From contig JAGCXM010000005.1 in assembly GCA_017961325.1 (NCBI GenBank), forward strand, positions 17,181-81,180: DNA of 64,000 nucleotides. The letters are read 5' to 3'. Shown here one piece after another: positions 40,287 to 49,390 of this stretch. The position numbers and the translations under genes are program-made. The number at the start of each line of letters is the position of its first letter. The stretch's first letter is position 1. This DNA is from a bacterium (GTDB lineage: Bacteria > UBP6 > UBA1177). The notes beneath the pieces are model-generated. The model had not been told where the DNA came from, did no database searches, and worked only from the letters and a program-made list of their open reading frames with translations.

Positions 40287-42023
40287 TTATTTTTCAGTTT
40301 TGATGCAGAGTTCCCTGAGCTGTTTTTCGGTGACCGGAGCAGGAGCCTGCGTCATGAGACATGTTGCACTCGTCGTTTTCGGGAATGCGATGACGTCTCT
40401 GATTGCGTCGGTGTTGTTGAGGAGCATCATCAGCCTGTCAAAGCCGAGTGCCAGACCGCCGTGCGGCGGAGCACCGAATTCGAGAGCTTCGACGAGGTAT
40501 CCGAAATTCTCCTTTGCCTCTTCGTCGCTGATTCCTAAGAACTTGAAAACTTCCTTCTGCTTGTCGGTGTTGTGGATCCTTATGCTGCCGCCGCCCGCCT
40601 CGTAGCCGTTGATGACGATATCGTAAGCGCGGGAATTTATCGTGCCGAGGTCGTCGCCGCGTTTTGCCGCTTCAAAATCGAAATCGGTGAAGGCGTGATG
40701 TTTCGCAACCCATTCTCCCGTCTCTTCATCAACTTCGAATGCCGGGAAGTTGGTGATCCATACGAATTCGTAGGAGTTTTTGTCGTAAAGTTCGTATTCC
40801 GCAGCAAGTCTCTTTCTGAGGTTTCCGAGAGCCGTAAGAGCAACGCCGGTTTTATCCGCAACGATGAAAATGATTCCGTTTTCAGAAATGATTTCAGAGA
40901 TTTGCGCCTTCTCATTATCGTTGAAGAACTTCATAAGCGGAGAATCGAGCTCTCCGTTTTCCTTTTTTATCCATGCCAGGGCCTTCGCACCGTCGCCCTG
41001 AACGTCCTTTTCGATCTTTTTGATCTGGTTTTTCGAAAGTTCCGTCGCATGACCTTCGAGAACGACACCTTTTACGACCATTTTCGGGTCGTTTGCGGCA
41101 TTTTTGAAAGCGGCGAATTCCGAATTTGCAAATATCGGATCAAGCGTTCTGAGTTCCATGCCGAACCTGAGGTCGGGCTTGTCGCTTCCGTATTTGTCCA
41201 TCGCCTCGTTGAACGACATTTTTCTGAAAGGACGCTTGATGTCGAGGTTTTTGGTCTCCTTGAAAATTTTGCAGAGAAGCCCTTCGGTGACGCCCATGAC
41301 GTCTTCCTCTTCGACGAAGCTCATCTCGAAGTCGATCTGCGTGAATTCAGGCTGTCTGTCGGCGCGCAGAGCCTCGTCCCTGAAGCACTTCGCAACCTGA
41401 TAGTATTTGTCCATTCCGGCAACCATGAGAATCTGCTTGAAGACCTGCGGCGACTGCGGCAGAGCGTAGAAGGATCCAGGCCAGAGCCTGCTCGGAACAA
41501 GGAAATCTCTTGCACCGCCCGGGCTGCTCTTGATGAGGAAGGGAGTTTCGACTTCGACGAAATCAAGCGAATCAAAGTATGCGTGAACGAGTGCGCTCAC
41601 TTTTGAACGAGAAATAAGGTTTTTCTGTATGTTCGATTTCCTGATGTCTATGTAGCGGTATTTCAGCTTGATCGTGTCTGATGCATCCTTTCTGAAATCG
41701 AAGGGAAGCGGCTTCGACGGGTTGAGAAGGGTGATTTTTTCAGCCTCGACTTCAATCGCGCCGGTCGGATATTTGTCAGTTCTGTTTTCTTTTCGGTCGA
41801 TGACCGTTCCGCTTACCGAAATGACCGATTCAAGCGTCAGTTTTTTTGCTGATTCAGCAAGTTCCGGATCGCTTACGAAAACCTGAGTCATTCCGTAACG
41901 GTCTGAAAGTATTAAGAAAACCATAGGTCCCATTTCTCTTTTCTGGGTAAGCCATCCCGAAATGACGACATGCTCTCCCAGATTGTCGAGACTGAGCTCT
42001 CCGCAAGTGTGCGTGCGCAGCAT
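40287..42023 (-). CDS. aspS: aspartyl-tRNA synthetase
   Basis: AspRS charges tRNA-Asp with aspartate and may also charge tRNA-Asn. The 578-residue protein has the N-terminal OB fold ([26 protein letters not shown]) and the bacterial GAD insertion. The class II motifs are [22 protein letters not shown] (1), [20 protein letters not shown] (2) and [14 protein letters not shown] (3). Length and start are normal, and a GGAGG precedes the ATG. A candidate promoter lies at 42062-42089. It appears to be monocistronic. Whether it is discriminating cannot be judged from sequence alone. Confidence 0.96.
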   Translation of the reverse strand: MLRTHTCGELSLDNLGEHVVISGWLTQKREMGPMVFLILSDRYGMTQVFVSDPELAESAKKLTLESVISVSGTVIDRKENRTDKYPTGAIEVEAEKITLLNPSKPLPFDFRKDASDTIKLKYRYIDIRKSNIQKNLISRSKVSALVHAYFDSLDFVEVETPFLIKSSPGGARDFLVPSRLWPGSFYALPQSPQVFKQILMVAGMDKYYQVAKCFRDEALRADRQPEFTQIDFEMSFVEEEDVMGVTEGLLCKIFKETKNLDIKRPFRKMSFNEAMDKYGSDKPDLRFGMELRTLDPIFANSEFAAFKNAANDPKMVVKGVVLEGHATELSKNQIKKIEKDVQGDGAKALAWIKKENGELDSPLMKFFNDNEKAQISEIISENGIIFIVADKTGVALTALGNLRKRLAAEYELYDKNSYEFVWITNFPAFEVDEETGEWVAKHHAFTDFDFEAAKRGDDLGTINSRAYDIVINGYEAGGGSIRIHNTDKQKEVFKFLGISDEEAKENFGYLVEALEFGAPPHGGLALGFDRLMMLLNNTDAIRDVIAFPKTTSATCLMTQAPAPVTEKQLRELCIKTEK

Positions 42024-42061
42024 TTTAACCTCCGAAAAACAATAAACTTAAAAAGCGGCTA

Positions 42062-42089
42062 ATTATTCTCTCTAAATTTTTTAAATCAA
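42062..42089 (-). promoter_or_regulatory. candidate promoter of aspS
   Basis: On the minus strand TTGATT (42089-42084), a 16-bp spacer and AATAAT (42067-42062) lie 38 bp before the start. Confidence 0.45.
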
Positions 42090-42154
42090 GAAAATCGGTA
42101 TTTCTTATGAAAGCGAAACGGACAAAAATTAAGGAAATATCCGGAAATTAAGCC

Positions 42155-42182
42155 GTAGAAACGTGTCAGAAAACGTCTCTAA
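42155..42182. repeat. degenerate REP-like palindrome
   Basis: GTAGAAACGT and ACGTCTCTAA flank a short centre and resemble the perfect element at 17724-17751 with two mismatches in the arms. It overlaps the stop codon of the 42179-43216 gene, where it could also act as a transcript-end hairpin. Confidence 0.5.
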
Positions 42183-43216
42183 AGCTGGTCGATAACTTTA
42201 ATCTTTGAATCGGTGTTTTCGATCTTGCTGTCGAGTTTTTCGCGCAGCTGGTCATCCATTTTGAGAATTGCCAGTGCCTCTACATCGTCAGGAACGTATT
42301 TCAGAACCTTGTAATAATATATGTTGCGGTAAATGAGATTGTTCTGTTTTGCATAAATATTTGCAATGATTTTGAATACTTTTACGCAGTTGTCTATGTC
42401 GTTCATCTGTTTGTATACGAACGCCTGACGCTTCAGGTAGTTGACATTTTCCGGATCTTTCGCAATCAGTTTCTTGAGCAGAACCATGACGCTGTCGTAC
42501 TGCCCTATTTCGATTCTCGCCTCGATAAGTTCGCTGAGAATGACAAGATCGTCTTTTTTCAGGGAGTACAGCATCATAAGGCACGCTTCAAGGTCGCGTG
42601 TGTTGCTTATTTCACCTTTCTGATGTCTTGCACGGATCGACATAAGGATCTTTTCGGCTTCGTCGGTTATGTTTTCGTGAATCAGAATGCTCGAGAGATT
42701 CAACAGATCACGAACCGTCGCCTTGTTCATTTCGTTTATCGTGTGAAAAAGATAAATCGCGGTCATCCTGTCGTTTTTCTTGATGTAATAGTTGACGGCT
42801 GCACGGTATTTGTCGGCTGCGTCAGAAAATTTTCCCATTCTGATGTCGATGTCGGCACTGAATTTGTTGAGAAGCCCGTTGTCCGGTGCGGCATTCAGGC
42901 CCATATTGATATAACTTGAGGCGAGCTGATAGTTTTTTGCATCCATCTCACGCTGTGCCAGGCCCAGGTAGACTTCGACGGCTTTGTCGATTTTGTTTTT
43001 ATAGCGGTAAAGTTCGGCAAGCTGGATGTAATTTTCGACTTTTTCTGGATTTTTTTTGATTTCGGCAAGAAGTTTTGTCGCTTTTGCGTCGCTCAGAAGA
43101 TCGGAAACGTCGGTGTTGGCCATTTTCTCGATATCTTTCAGAGTTTCGTTGGAAAAAATATTGCCGAGATCCTTTTTCAGGAAATTGAGTATTTTGTCGA
43201 AAACGCCTTTTGCCAT
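42179..43216 (-). CDS. TPR-repeat protein
   Basis: The start at 43216 (MAKGVFDKIL) follows GAGG on the minus strand, giving 345 residues. The protein is almost entirely helical. It contains TPR-like pairs (NYIQLAELYRYKNKIDKAVEVYLGLA, KRQAFVYKQMNDIDNCVKVFK). The N-terminal 40 residues (FLKKDLGNIFSNETLKDIEKM) are a helical cap. No signal peptide is visible, so it is likely cytoplasmic and acts as a scaffold. The stop lies inside a REP-like palindrome. A candidate promoter at 43241-43268 precedes it. Confidence 0.75.
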   Translation of the reverse strand: MAKGVFDKILNFLKKDLGNIFSNETLKDIEKMANTDVSDLLSDAKATKLLAEIKKNPEKVENYIQLAELYRYKNKIDKAVEVYLGLAQREMDAKNYQLASSYINMGLNAAPDNGLLNKFSADIDIRMGKFSDAADKYRAAVNYYIKKNDRMTAIYLFHTINEMNKATVRDLLNLSSILIHENITDEAEKILMSIRARHQKGEISNTRDLEACLMMLYSLKKDDLVILSELIEARIEIGQYDSVMVLLKKLIAKDPENVNYLKRQAFVYKQMNDIDNCVKVFKIIANIYAKQNNLIYRNIYYYKVLKYVPDDVEALAILKMDDQLREKLDSKIENTDSKIKVIDQL

Positions 43217-43240
43217 AAGACCTCGCAAAAAAAACGAAAT

Positions 43241-43268
43241 AGGATAGTCATTTTGAAAAAATTGTCAA
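43241..43268 (-). promoter_or_regulatory. candidate promoter of the TPR gene
   Basis: On the minus strand a perfect TTGACA (43268-43263), a 16-bp spacer and TATCCT (43246-43241) lie 24 bp before the start at 43216. Confidence 0.45.
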
Positions 43269-43273
43269 AAAAG

Positions 43274-44035
43274 TCAGAGTTCGTCAAATTCGTCTTTTTC
43301 GTCTGCGGCTGGCGGCGCAAAAAGAGAATCATCCAGAACAGCTTTTGAATTTATGGAGCTGTTTTCAAAAATGAAAGCATTTTTCCCGTTGGCGACACCT
43401 GTCCAGCGCAGGCCGTTTTTGAGAGTAGGGCGGTTTTTTTTGGGTGTACCTGTTCTTTTTTTCTTTTTGCCGGTCGTAACAAGTGTCGTTTCAGAAACGA
43501 TGTACAGATCTCCGCTTATTATTTCAACAACCCTTCCTTTTGAAATTTTGTAGTAGATTCCGTTTTTTCTGCACAGTTTCGAACCGATTCCGATTGCGGC
43601 GCACTCGCCTTCGAACTTGAATCTTCCCCCCAGCATTACAGAAAAGACATCACCGTCGACCGGTGCGTTGAAAAGCTGCTTCGAAATCTCGCGCCACGGT
43701 GCACTGTCCCAGACTCCTTCGTGAAAAATGTAGGAGTTTTCGCCGTTTATCACGACAGTCGCAACTGAAATGTTGAAAGGTCCCGTGATTATCATCCGCC
43801 ATTTTTCAGGTGATGCCGAAAGAATCTGGTAGTCGCCCGAAAATTTGCCTTTATACTGCTCGACATCGACCCACATCGTGACATCGCCCTCGGCGGAAAA
43901 AGCCTGATTCTGCGGATTCATCTCGAAAGTTTCGCTTTTCCAGTTATAATTTCCGTTTTCATCCACGGTTTTATGCGGAACTGTCGAACAGGAAAAGAGA
44001 AGAAGCGCCGTCAGAAGAAGAAAAAATTTTTTCAT
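43274..44035 (-). CDS. LolB/DUF4292-like outer-membrane lipoprotein
   Basis: The 253-residue protein has a lipobox FSCST and a mature domain with FSAEGDVTMWVDVEQYKGKFSGDY, WRMIITGPFNISVATVVIN and a later KISKGRVVEI. This pattern resembles the LolB/LppX fold of lipoproteins that shuttle lipids or lipoproteins, including DUF4292 members. The C-terminal 60 residues add a Lys-rich stretch (GKKKKRTGTPKKNRP) and an acidic end, which is unusual for LolB. It lies 13 bp after ridA and may be cotranscribed. The LolB assignment is inferred and would make it part of lipoprotein delivery to the outer membrane. Confidence 0.55.
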   Translation of the reverse strand: MKKFFLLLTALLLFSCSTVPHKTVDENGNYNWKSETFEMNPQNQAFSAEGDVTMWVDVEQYKGKFSGDYQILSASPEKWRMIITGPFNISVATVVINGENSYIFHEGVWDSAPWREISKQLFNAPVDGDVFSVMLGGRFKFEGECAAIGIGSKLCRKNGIYYKISKGRVVEIISGDLYIVSETTLVTTGKKKKRTGTPKKNRPTLKNGLRWTGVANGKNAFIFENSSINSKAVLDDSLFAPPAADEKDEFDEL

Positions 44036-44048
44036 GACGGAATCCCTG

Positions 44049-44426
44049 CTATTTTACGGCTACGCACTCTATTTCGACCATTGCGCCGAGCGGCAGTCTG
44101 ACAACCTGAAATGCGGCTCTTGCTGGACATTCGGAAACAAAGAATTTCGCGTAAACTTCGTTCATTTCCTTGAAATCGTTCATGTCGCTGAGCAGAACCG
44201 TCGTTTTTACCACGTTTTCATAGGAACAGCCGGCGGTTCTCAGAATTTCGCCGATGTTTTTAAGTGCCTGTTCCGTCTGTTCCCTGATTCCGCCTTCGAC
44301 GAATCTGCCTGTTTTTACGTCAATCGGAAGCTGACCAGAAACATAAATCGTGCCGTTTGCCTCGACTGCCTGACTGTAGGGACCGATTGCTGCCGGAGCG
44401 TTAGGTGAACTGATTATTTTTTTCAT
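44049..44426 (-). CDS. ridA: RidA family enamine/imine deaminase
   Basis: RidA hydrolyses reactive 2-aminoacrylate-type enamines made by PLP enzymes. The start at 44426 follows a GGAGGG, giving 125 residues. The family signatures are visible: [52 protein letters not shown] and [23 protein letters not shown] with the conserved Arg. Length is normal. It is the first gene of a divergent region that holds a REP-like element. The lipoprotein downstream follows within 13 bp. Confidence 0.95.
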   Translation of the reverse strand: MKKIISSPNAPAAIGPYSQAVEANGTIYVSGQLPIDVKTGRFVEGGIREQTEQALKNIGEILRTAGCSYENVVKTTVLLSDMNDFKEMNEVYAKFFVSECPARAAFQVVRLPLGAMVEIECVAVK

Positions 44427-44437
44427 TTTCTCCCTCC

Positions 44438-44501
44438 ACCTCACCTCTCAATCCCCTCTCCACTGTGGAGAGGGGAAGACGGTTTTCCGTCGGGGTGAGG
44501 T
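44438..44501. repeat. REP-type element with three-way-junction fold
   Basis: An outer stem ACCTCACC (44438-44445) pairs with GGTGAGGT (44494-44501). Inside are an 11-bp hairpin (44452-44462 with 44466-44476) of TCCCCTCTCCA type and a 5-bp hairpin GACGG-TTTT-CCGTC (44478-44491). GGTGAGG-ended palindromes of this kind are known REP sequences mobilised by RAYT transposases. No RAYT gene lies in the window. It sits in the divergent gap between ridA and the 44615 gene. Confidence 0.75.
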
Positions 44502-44559
44502 CAAACCGCCGCATTGTATTCAATTTTTATAAAATTGCGAGAGAAGAGGCATAAAAAAT

Positions 44560-44587
44560 TTGTCTTTTCATCCGTTGTTCTTAATAT
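44560..44587 (+). promoter_or_regulatory. candidate promoter of the outer-membrane gene at 44615
   Basis: TTGTCT (44560-44565), a 16-bp spacer and TAATAT (44582-44587) lie 27 bp before the ATG. Confidence 0.45.
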
Positions 44588-44614
44588 GCCGGGACTTTTG
44601 ATAATGGAGATACC

Positions 44615-46450
44615 ATGAAAAAATCTGTATTTCTTCTATGTGCATTTTTTTTGATTCACAACCTTTTTGCAGTTGAGAATACTGCGCTTCTTCAGGCTGA
44701 CGAGACGCAGAAAACCTACGAAAGAAAGGCTGTCATGGGCTTCGGCGATATAGGTTTCATGCAGGATTCCGTTAAAGTTCCGATGCGCTACTGCGACATC
44801 GACGAAGAGGGCAGGGGAAGATGTATTCCCTGGTCATTTTCGGTGAATTATCCGCTTGACCGGAACGAAAAACTCAAGGCTGCGAAGATTTTTTACCAGT
44901 GGACGATTACGAACCGCTTCGACAAGATAATTCTGGGTGAAAACGAAGCCTACATGTCTACAAAAAACGGCGAAGTCAGGCTCGGTTTAGGCGGAAAAAT
45001 CCCCGTTTTTCATTCGGGAACGACCGATAGTGTGTCTTTCAGGCGCAAACTTGAACATTATCTCAATTCCGACGTGAAGACCGTTTTCGGTAACCTGCTG
45101 GACGCTTCAGTTGAGCAGAGATATTCTGAACTTTCCGGGAAAGAGCAGGAGACGTTCATGGCGACAAAGGCGAAAGAACTTGGGCTTTCAGCTGATTTCG
45201 TTAAAAAATTACTTAATTCATCATACATTTTTGCGGCTCATGTTTCTCCTATCGGCGGTTCAGGAAAAGTTGTCCGCTCGAAACACAAATCCGCCGTAAC
45301 CGGCTTGCCGTATTACTCTTTCGATGTCGAAATCGAACTTGCGGTAAATGTCGTATTTATGATTTATCACTATAATTTTGAAACGAAACGTTTCGAGCAT
45401 TACGGTGATATCGTCGGGCACTCAGGCTCAATTTCTGGCTCCACCGATACCGCGTTTCAGATAATACCGACTCCGGCGCAGGTTATGGCTGTTTTCAACG
45501 ATGTTTTCCGCACCGCGATAAAGGCTGCTTCGATAAATGCCAACTATCAGCTGAAACAGGACGACAACTTCGCGATTTTCATGCCGGTAAAAAATACTGA
45601 CGGCAAAAAAATCGAAAGCGAGTTCGGAGTTATGGAGGATATCAGAATCGACCATCCTTTTTCGATTTTTGAAACGGTTGACGGCAAAACCAGGCGAAAA
45701 GGTTTTGCCCGTGCCCGCAAAGTCGCACTCAACTGCAAGGATTGTGCTGAACCGACGATTATCAAAGTGACGAACGGCAATTCCGAGGAGGGCGACCAGC
45801 TCCGCGAATATCCGTGGACGGGACTTTATTTTAATCTGGGTTTGGAAGATAACGGTTTGCGGATAAACGGAGTGAAGACTGAGGAGAGGGATTGGAAAGA
45901 AGATGCGGGACATATTTTTATCAGTCCGGGTCTGCATTTGGGAGTGGATGTCGATTTAGGTTATGTGTTGAACAGATCTGCTTTAAGCGAATTCTATTTT
46001 AGAGCCTTTTTAGATTTGAATTTAGGTCTGACGCAGGACTACGACCCGGCTGAAGGTGGTTCTGATTTAGGAGAATTTCTTGCTTGGTTCGGCGGCGGTG
46101 TCGGCATTGCTAAAAGGTTTTACACCGATTCTGCCGGATTTTTCATCGCTCCGGCTATTGATGCGGCGTACCACGGCACGCTGAACGACGACTGGGATTT
46201 CCAGCGTTTCGTCATTACGCCGCAGCTGCACTTCGGGTTCAGCGCGACACCGAGCTTTGACTTCATCATCAAGGCGGGCTGGAATATCGGATTTCTCACA
46301 AAGGCGGAATACGAGGATTCGCGTGATGTTTCAAGCAGATATTCAAGTTTCGTCCACGGTCTTTATGCATCGCTCGACTTCAACTTCCATCTTCCGATAG
46401 TGAGCGCGATGGCGAGAATGTATACGCCGTCTTCAAATGTGTGCAGATAA
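44615..46450 (+). CDS. putative outer-membrane protein
   Basis: The 611-residue protein has a signal peptide (MKKSVFLLCAFFLIHNLFA) and ends in alternating hydrophobic strands typical of a beta-barrel (YFRAFLDLNLGL, GHIFISPGLHLGVDVDLGY, LHFGFSATPSFDF, GLYASLDFNFHLP). The N-terminal half is soluble, with a charged region and a few paired cysteines (CRYCDIDEEGRGRC-type and NCKDCAEPT). No named family is recognised. It may pair a periplasmic or extracellular domain with a barrel. It ends directly at the stop of the convergent nadD gene. Confidence 0.65.
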   Translation: MKKSVFLLCAFFLIHNLFAVENTALLQADETQKTYERKAVMGFGDIGFMQDSVKVPMRYCDIDEEGRGRCIPWSFSVNYPLDRNEKLKAAKIFYQWTITNRFDKIILGENEAYMSTKNGEVRLGLGGKIPVFHSGTTDSVSFRRKLEHYLNSDVKTVFGNLLDASVEQRYSELSGKEQETFMATKAKELGLSADFVKKLLNSSYIFAAHVSPIGGSGKVVRSKHKSAVTGLPYYSFDVEIELAVNVVFMIYHYNFETKRFEHYGDIVGHSGSISGSTDTAFQIIPTPAQVMAVFNDVFRTAIKAASINANYQLKQDDNFAIFMPVKNTDGKKIESEFGVMEDIRIDHPFSIFETVDGKTRRKGFARARKVALNCKDCAEPTIIKVTNGNSEEGDQLREYPWTGLYFNLGLEDNGLRINGVKTEERDWKEDAGHIFISPGLHLGVDVDLGYVLNRSALSEFYFRAFLDLNLGLTQDYDPAEGGSDLGEFLAWFGGGVGIAKRFYTDSAGFFIAPAIDAAYHGTLNDDWDFQRFVITPQLHFGFSATPSFDFIIKAGWNIGFLTKAEYEDSRDVSSRYSSFVHGLYASLDFNFHLPIVSAMARMYTPSSNVCR

Positions 46451-47008
46451 TCAGTAGAGCCTGTGGTTTTTTATGTATTCGTAAATTCCTGCCGGAAGCA
46501 GGTTCTCGGGATTTTCGCCGTTTTGTATCATCGTTTTTATAGTTGTGCTTGAAATGTCGGGCAGGTAAAAATCTGCGCTGCCGTTTTTGCCTCTGCCGAT
46601 GACGACTACTTCTCTGCACAATTCTTCTATCTTACCGAAATCCTTCCATTTTTCACGCACATTCCAGTTGTCGGAGCCGATGAGGAGCGAAAAATCGTTC
46701 CCGGGGAACCGTTTTTTCAGATATTCAATCAGGTCGACAGTGTAGACAGTTTCAAGCCCGGTTTCCCTTTCGGTTTCGAGGACTCTTGCCCGGTTTCCGA
46801 ATGGTTCAGCCATGATACGGCACATTTCAAGCCTTGTTTCGAAGTCTGACGGATGAAAGCCGAAAGGATGCGAAAAACTCGGAATTATCCAGACTTCATC
46901 GAAACCGTATTTTTCAAGTGCAAGAAAGATGCAGAGCTGGTGCCCGAGGTGCGGCGGATCGAACTTGCCGCCGAAAATAGCAATGTTTTTAAGTGTTTTA
47001 TCTTTCAT
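46451..47008 (-). CDS. nadD: nicotinate-nucleotide adenylyltransferase NadD
   Basis: NadD adenylates nicotinate mononucleotide to deamido-NAD in NAD synthesis. The 185-residue protein has the nucleotidyltransferase signature GGKFDPPHLGHQLC (HxGH), IPSFSHPFGFHPSDFETRLEMC and the C-terminal ISSTTIKTMI (the ISSTxIR site). FSLLIGSDNW and WKDF are also characteristic. It overlaps the upstream helical protein gene by 11 bp. With nadK in the window it forms the NAD-to-NADP axis. Length is slightly short but within the family. Confidence 0.93.
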   Translation of the reverse strand: MKDKTLKNIAIFGGKFDPPHLGHQLCIFLALEKYGFDEVWIIPSFSHPFGFHPSDFETRLEMCRIMAEPFGNRARVLETERETGLETVYTVDLIEYLKKRFPGNDFSLLIGSDNWNVREKWKDFGKIEELCREVVVIGRGKNGSADFYLPDISSTTIKTMIQNGENPENLLPAGIYEYIKNHRLY

Positions 47009-48089
47009 TTTTTCCGTAAACTATTTTTCTTACCGCCTCTTTTACTTCGATTTCGACACCGGGATCCCTTAAAATCAGCGTGAGCAGGGGTTTGAGGTCG
47101 GGAATTTCGTCTGCAAAGTTTCCGATTGCCGGAACAAAGGCGAGTTTCGATTCCGTTATTTTCCGGTATTTCCCGGCATTTTCCGTTTTAAGAAGCGGAA
47201 TAATCACGTCTTTTACTGGTTTTCCGTCGGTAAAGCAGATAAGCTGCGAAAAAAGTTCCTTGTGTGCTATCGGAATTTCGTGAAAATCGTAAAAGGCGCT
47301 TTCAATAACCGCTTTTCTGATGAAATATGGCGAATTTTTTACAAACAGATTCCTGAAGCCGTTGTCGCGCCGTTTCAGCGAAAGTGCCTCTTTCATTGTC
47401 GAAAGTGCACGGAACCTGTCGTGTTCGCGCGGTGAAAGCATGAATATGAGCAGAAAGTTGAATGACGGGTGTATTCCCATCGCGTCGAGAATCTTCTGCG
47501 TATATCCGGCACCGTCGATCTGATAGAGAATTATGTGTATCCAGCGCTCGATGTGGTCGCGCGAAACGAAGCTGAGTTCCGGCAGAGTCGAAAGGTAGAA
47601 CGCCAGAAAATTGCTGTCTGCATGCTCGATGAAACTGTGAATGTCCTTTTCGGCGACTTTTATCAGCTGTTTGTGGATGTTGTCAGAAAATTTCATTTCG
47701 AAAAGGCGGTATTTTCTGAAGATGAAGCTGACGAGTTCCATCAGCCTTCCGGTGTCGTTACCTAGAATGTCGGAAAATGTCTCGCGAAGTTCGGTGTTGT
47801 TGTAAGTTATTGATTTCGTAAACAAATCATTGATGTTCTGTTTCAGAATCCTGTTGGCATGTTCGAAACAGAAGCCGATTTCCTTGCCGTTTGCCGCAGC
47901 ACTTTTGAGGAAAATGTAGATCGACGCTATGTCGAACATCCTGTTTGATTCGATAAGATTTTCAATCAGCGCGTTTAAAGCGGGCAGAACATTCTCTTTG
48001 TCTTCCGAAGAAGCCAGAAGTTCTTCAAGATGTTCGATGCAGTTTTTAAGCGGTCTGTCTTTGAAAAGATTTCTGCTGCTGTCCATCAT
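46998..48089 (-). CDS. helical-repeat protein of unknown function
   Basis: The 363-residue protein has no signal peptide or transmembrane helix and is predicted to be nearly all alpha-helix. Helical pairs such as LPALNALIENLIESN and MELVSFIFRKYRLF suggest HEAT- or TPR-like repeats. The final region (LPLLTLILRDPGVEIEVKEAVRKIV) looks like a HEAT unit. No family was recognised. It starts inside the stop of dapF (4-bp overlap) and overlaps nadD by 11 bp, so it is translated with both. A link to NAD or cell-wall precursor supply is only guilt by association. Confidence 0.65.
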   Translation of the reverse strand: MMDSSRNLFKDRPLKNCIEHLEELLASSEDKENVLPALNALIENLIESNRMFDIASIYIFLKSAAANGKEIGFCFEHANRILKQNINDLFTKSITYNNTELRETFSDILGNDTGRLMELVSFIFRKYRLFEMKFSDNIHKQLIKVAEKDIHSFIEHADSNFLAFYLSTLPELSFVSRDHIERWIHIILYQIDGAGYTQKILDAMGIHPSFNFLLIFMLSPREHDRFRALSTMKEALSLKRRDNGFRNLFVKNSPYFIRKAVIESAFYDFHEIPIAHKELFSQLICFTDGKPVKDVIIPLLKTENAGKYRKITESKLAFVPAIGNFADEIPDLKPLLTLILRDPGVEIEVKEAVRKIVYGKNER

Positions 48090-48889
48090 CCTTCGAATGT
48101 GCCGGAAAAAATTCTGAGCGGAACTCCGGAAATGAAAGTCTGACCTTCATCGTTTATCGTATAGTCAATGTCTCCGCCGGGATATTTGACTGTAAATGTC
48201 TGATTTTTTTGAATTTTTCCTATTTTTAAAAGCGTGTTCACTACTGCCGCTCCGCCGGTTCCGCAGGCAAGAGTTCTTCCTGCGCCGCGCTCGAAGACTT
48301 CGACTTTCGCACAGTTTTTAACAGGGTCGATACTGGTCACGAGTTCCACATTCGTTTCGTAGCCGAGTTCACGCAGTTTCCAAAGCTCTTCAACGTCAGT
48401 ATTCGTGCCGTTTCCGGCAATGTAGACCAGATGCGGATTGCCGGTCGAAACGCCTGTTCTGATGAAGTCGCATCCGCCGATTTTCACTGTTTTTGTTTCG
48501 TCGATGATTTTTGCCTTTCCGAGCAAGGCACTGATTTTGCAGGAGTTCTCCGCTTTTTCGCAGCGTGCTTCAAGCAGACCGTTTCCGGTTTCGATTTTCA
48601 GCGGATTGAAGGAAAAACCGCAGTCGGTGATGAGATAAAGCGCGAAACAGCGTATCCCGTTGCCGCACATTTCGGCTAGTGATCCGTCGCTGTTGAAAAT
48701 CGTCATTTTCGCATGTGCGTTTTTGTTTTCAGGCTCTGAATGGAGCAGAATTCCGTCCGCACCGATTCCGAATCTGCGGTCGCATAGCCTGACGATGTTT
48801 TCTTTAGTCAGTTCTAAGCCGCAAAGATCGCTTTCACGAATGATTACAAAATCGTTGCCTGCTGCGACATATTTGAAGAACTTGAACAT
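48086..48889 (-). CDS. dapF: diaminopimelate epimerase
   Basis: DapF interconverts LL- and meso-diaminopimelate, the last step before meso-DAP enters peptidoglycan or lysine. The 267-residue protein carries the two catalytic Cys motifs MCGNGIRCFALYL and RTLACGTGGAAVVN, as well as AGNDFVII at the start. Length is normal. It is followed by a 4-bp overlap with the helical-repeat gene. The upstream gtrA-like gene ends 6 bp before it. The presence of dapF indicates a meso-DAP-type cell wall. Confidence 0.95.
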   Translation of the reverse strand: MFKFFKYVAAGNDFVIIRESDLCGLELTKENIVRLCDRRFGIGADGILLHSEPENKNAHAKMTIFNSDGSLAEMCGNGIRCFALYLITDCGFSFNPLKIETGNGLLEARCEKAENSCKISALLGKAKIIDETKTVKIGGCDFIRTGVSTGNPHLVYIAGNGTNTDVEELWKLRELGYETNVELVTSIDPVKNCAKVEVFERGAGRTLACGTGGAAVVNTLLKIGKIQKNQTFTVKYPGGDIDYTINDEGQTFISGVPLRIFSGTFEG

Positions 48890-48895
48890 TTACGG

Positions 48896-49390
48896 TTACT
48901 TATCCTCGATTGCCTTGCGGCTTTCCTTGAATCTGAAAACGACGAATTTGCTGCCGAAGAAGTTGGTGAACATTCCTGCCGCGATACCGCCGAGGTTTGC
49001 AAGATCGGGGGTTATGTTGTTGAAAATGAGCAGAAAAGTATAGAAAGCGTATCTCGGAATGAGCGAGAAAAGGCTGACTGCGAAGAATTTGCCGAAAAGT
49101 TTAAGTGATGCCCTGTGATTTTCAGTTTCTTTGCCGAATGTCCAGAAGTGGTTTATGAGGTAATTCTGAATTACGGCCGCAAGATAGCCGAAAACCGGGA
49201 GAATGAAAAGAAGAATCGTGTCAACCGTTGTCCTGTCCTTGCCTGCGTTTACATTCAGAAGCCACAGAAAAACGTGATAGATAACGGCGTCGGTGATGAC
49301 TCCGAGGCTTCCCGTGAAGCAGAAACGCATAAACTGAAATTTTGTCAAAGCGTCAAAAACACCTTTTAAATTCTTAAAAAATTCTTTCAT
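48896..49390 (-). CDS. GtrA-family membrane protein
   Basis: The start at 49390 follows GGAGAG, giving 164 residues with four hydrophobic segments (VITDAVIYHVFLWLL, TILLFILPVFGYLAAVI, YAFYTFLLIF, ITPDLANLGGIAAGMFTNFFGSKFVVF). The opening FQFMRFCFTGSLGVITD and the ending GSKFVVFRF match GtrA. GtrA-like proteins flip or position lipid-linked sugars during cell-surface glycosylation. Its gene overlaps prmA by 4 bp and precedes dapF, which suggests a role in envelope polysaccharide. The exact sugar is unknown. Confidence 0.85.
   Translation of the reverse strand: MKEFFKNLKGVFDALTKFQFMRFCFTGSLGVITDAVIYHVFLWLLNVNAGKDRTTVDTILLFILPVFGYLAAVIQNYLINHFWTFGKETENHRASLKLFGKFFAVSLFSLIPRYAFYTFLLIFNNITPDLANLGGIAAGMFTNFFGSKFVVFRFKESRKAIEDK

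Noticed and set aside
40572..41606. 344-codon open frame on the plus strand
   Set aside because: It is a shadow of aspS on the opposite strand, with no family features.
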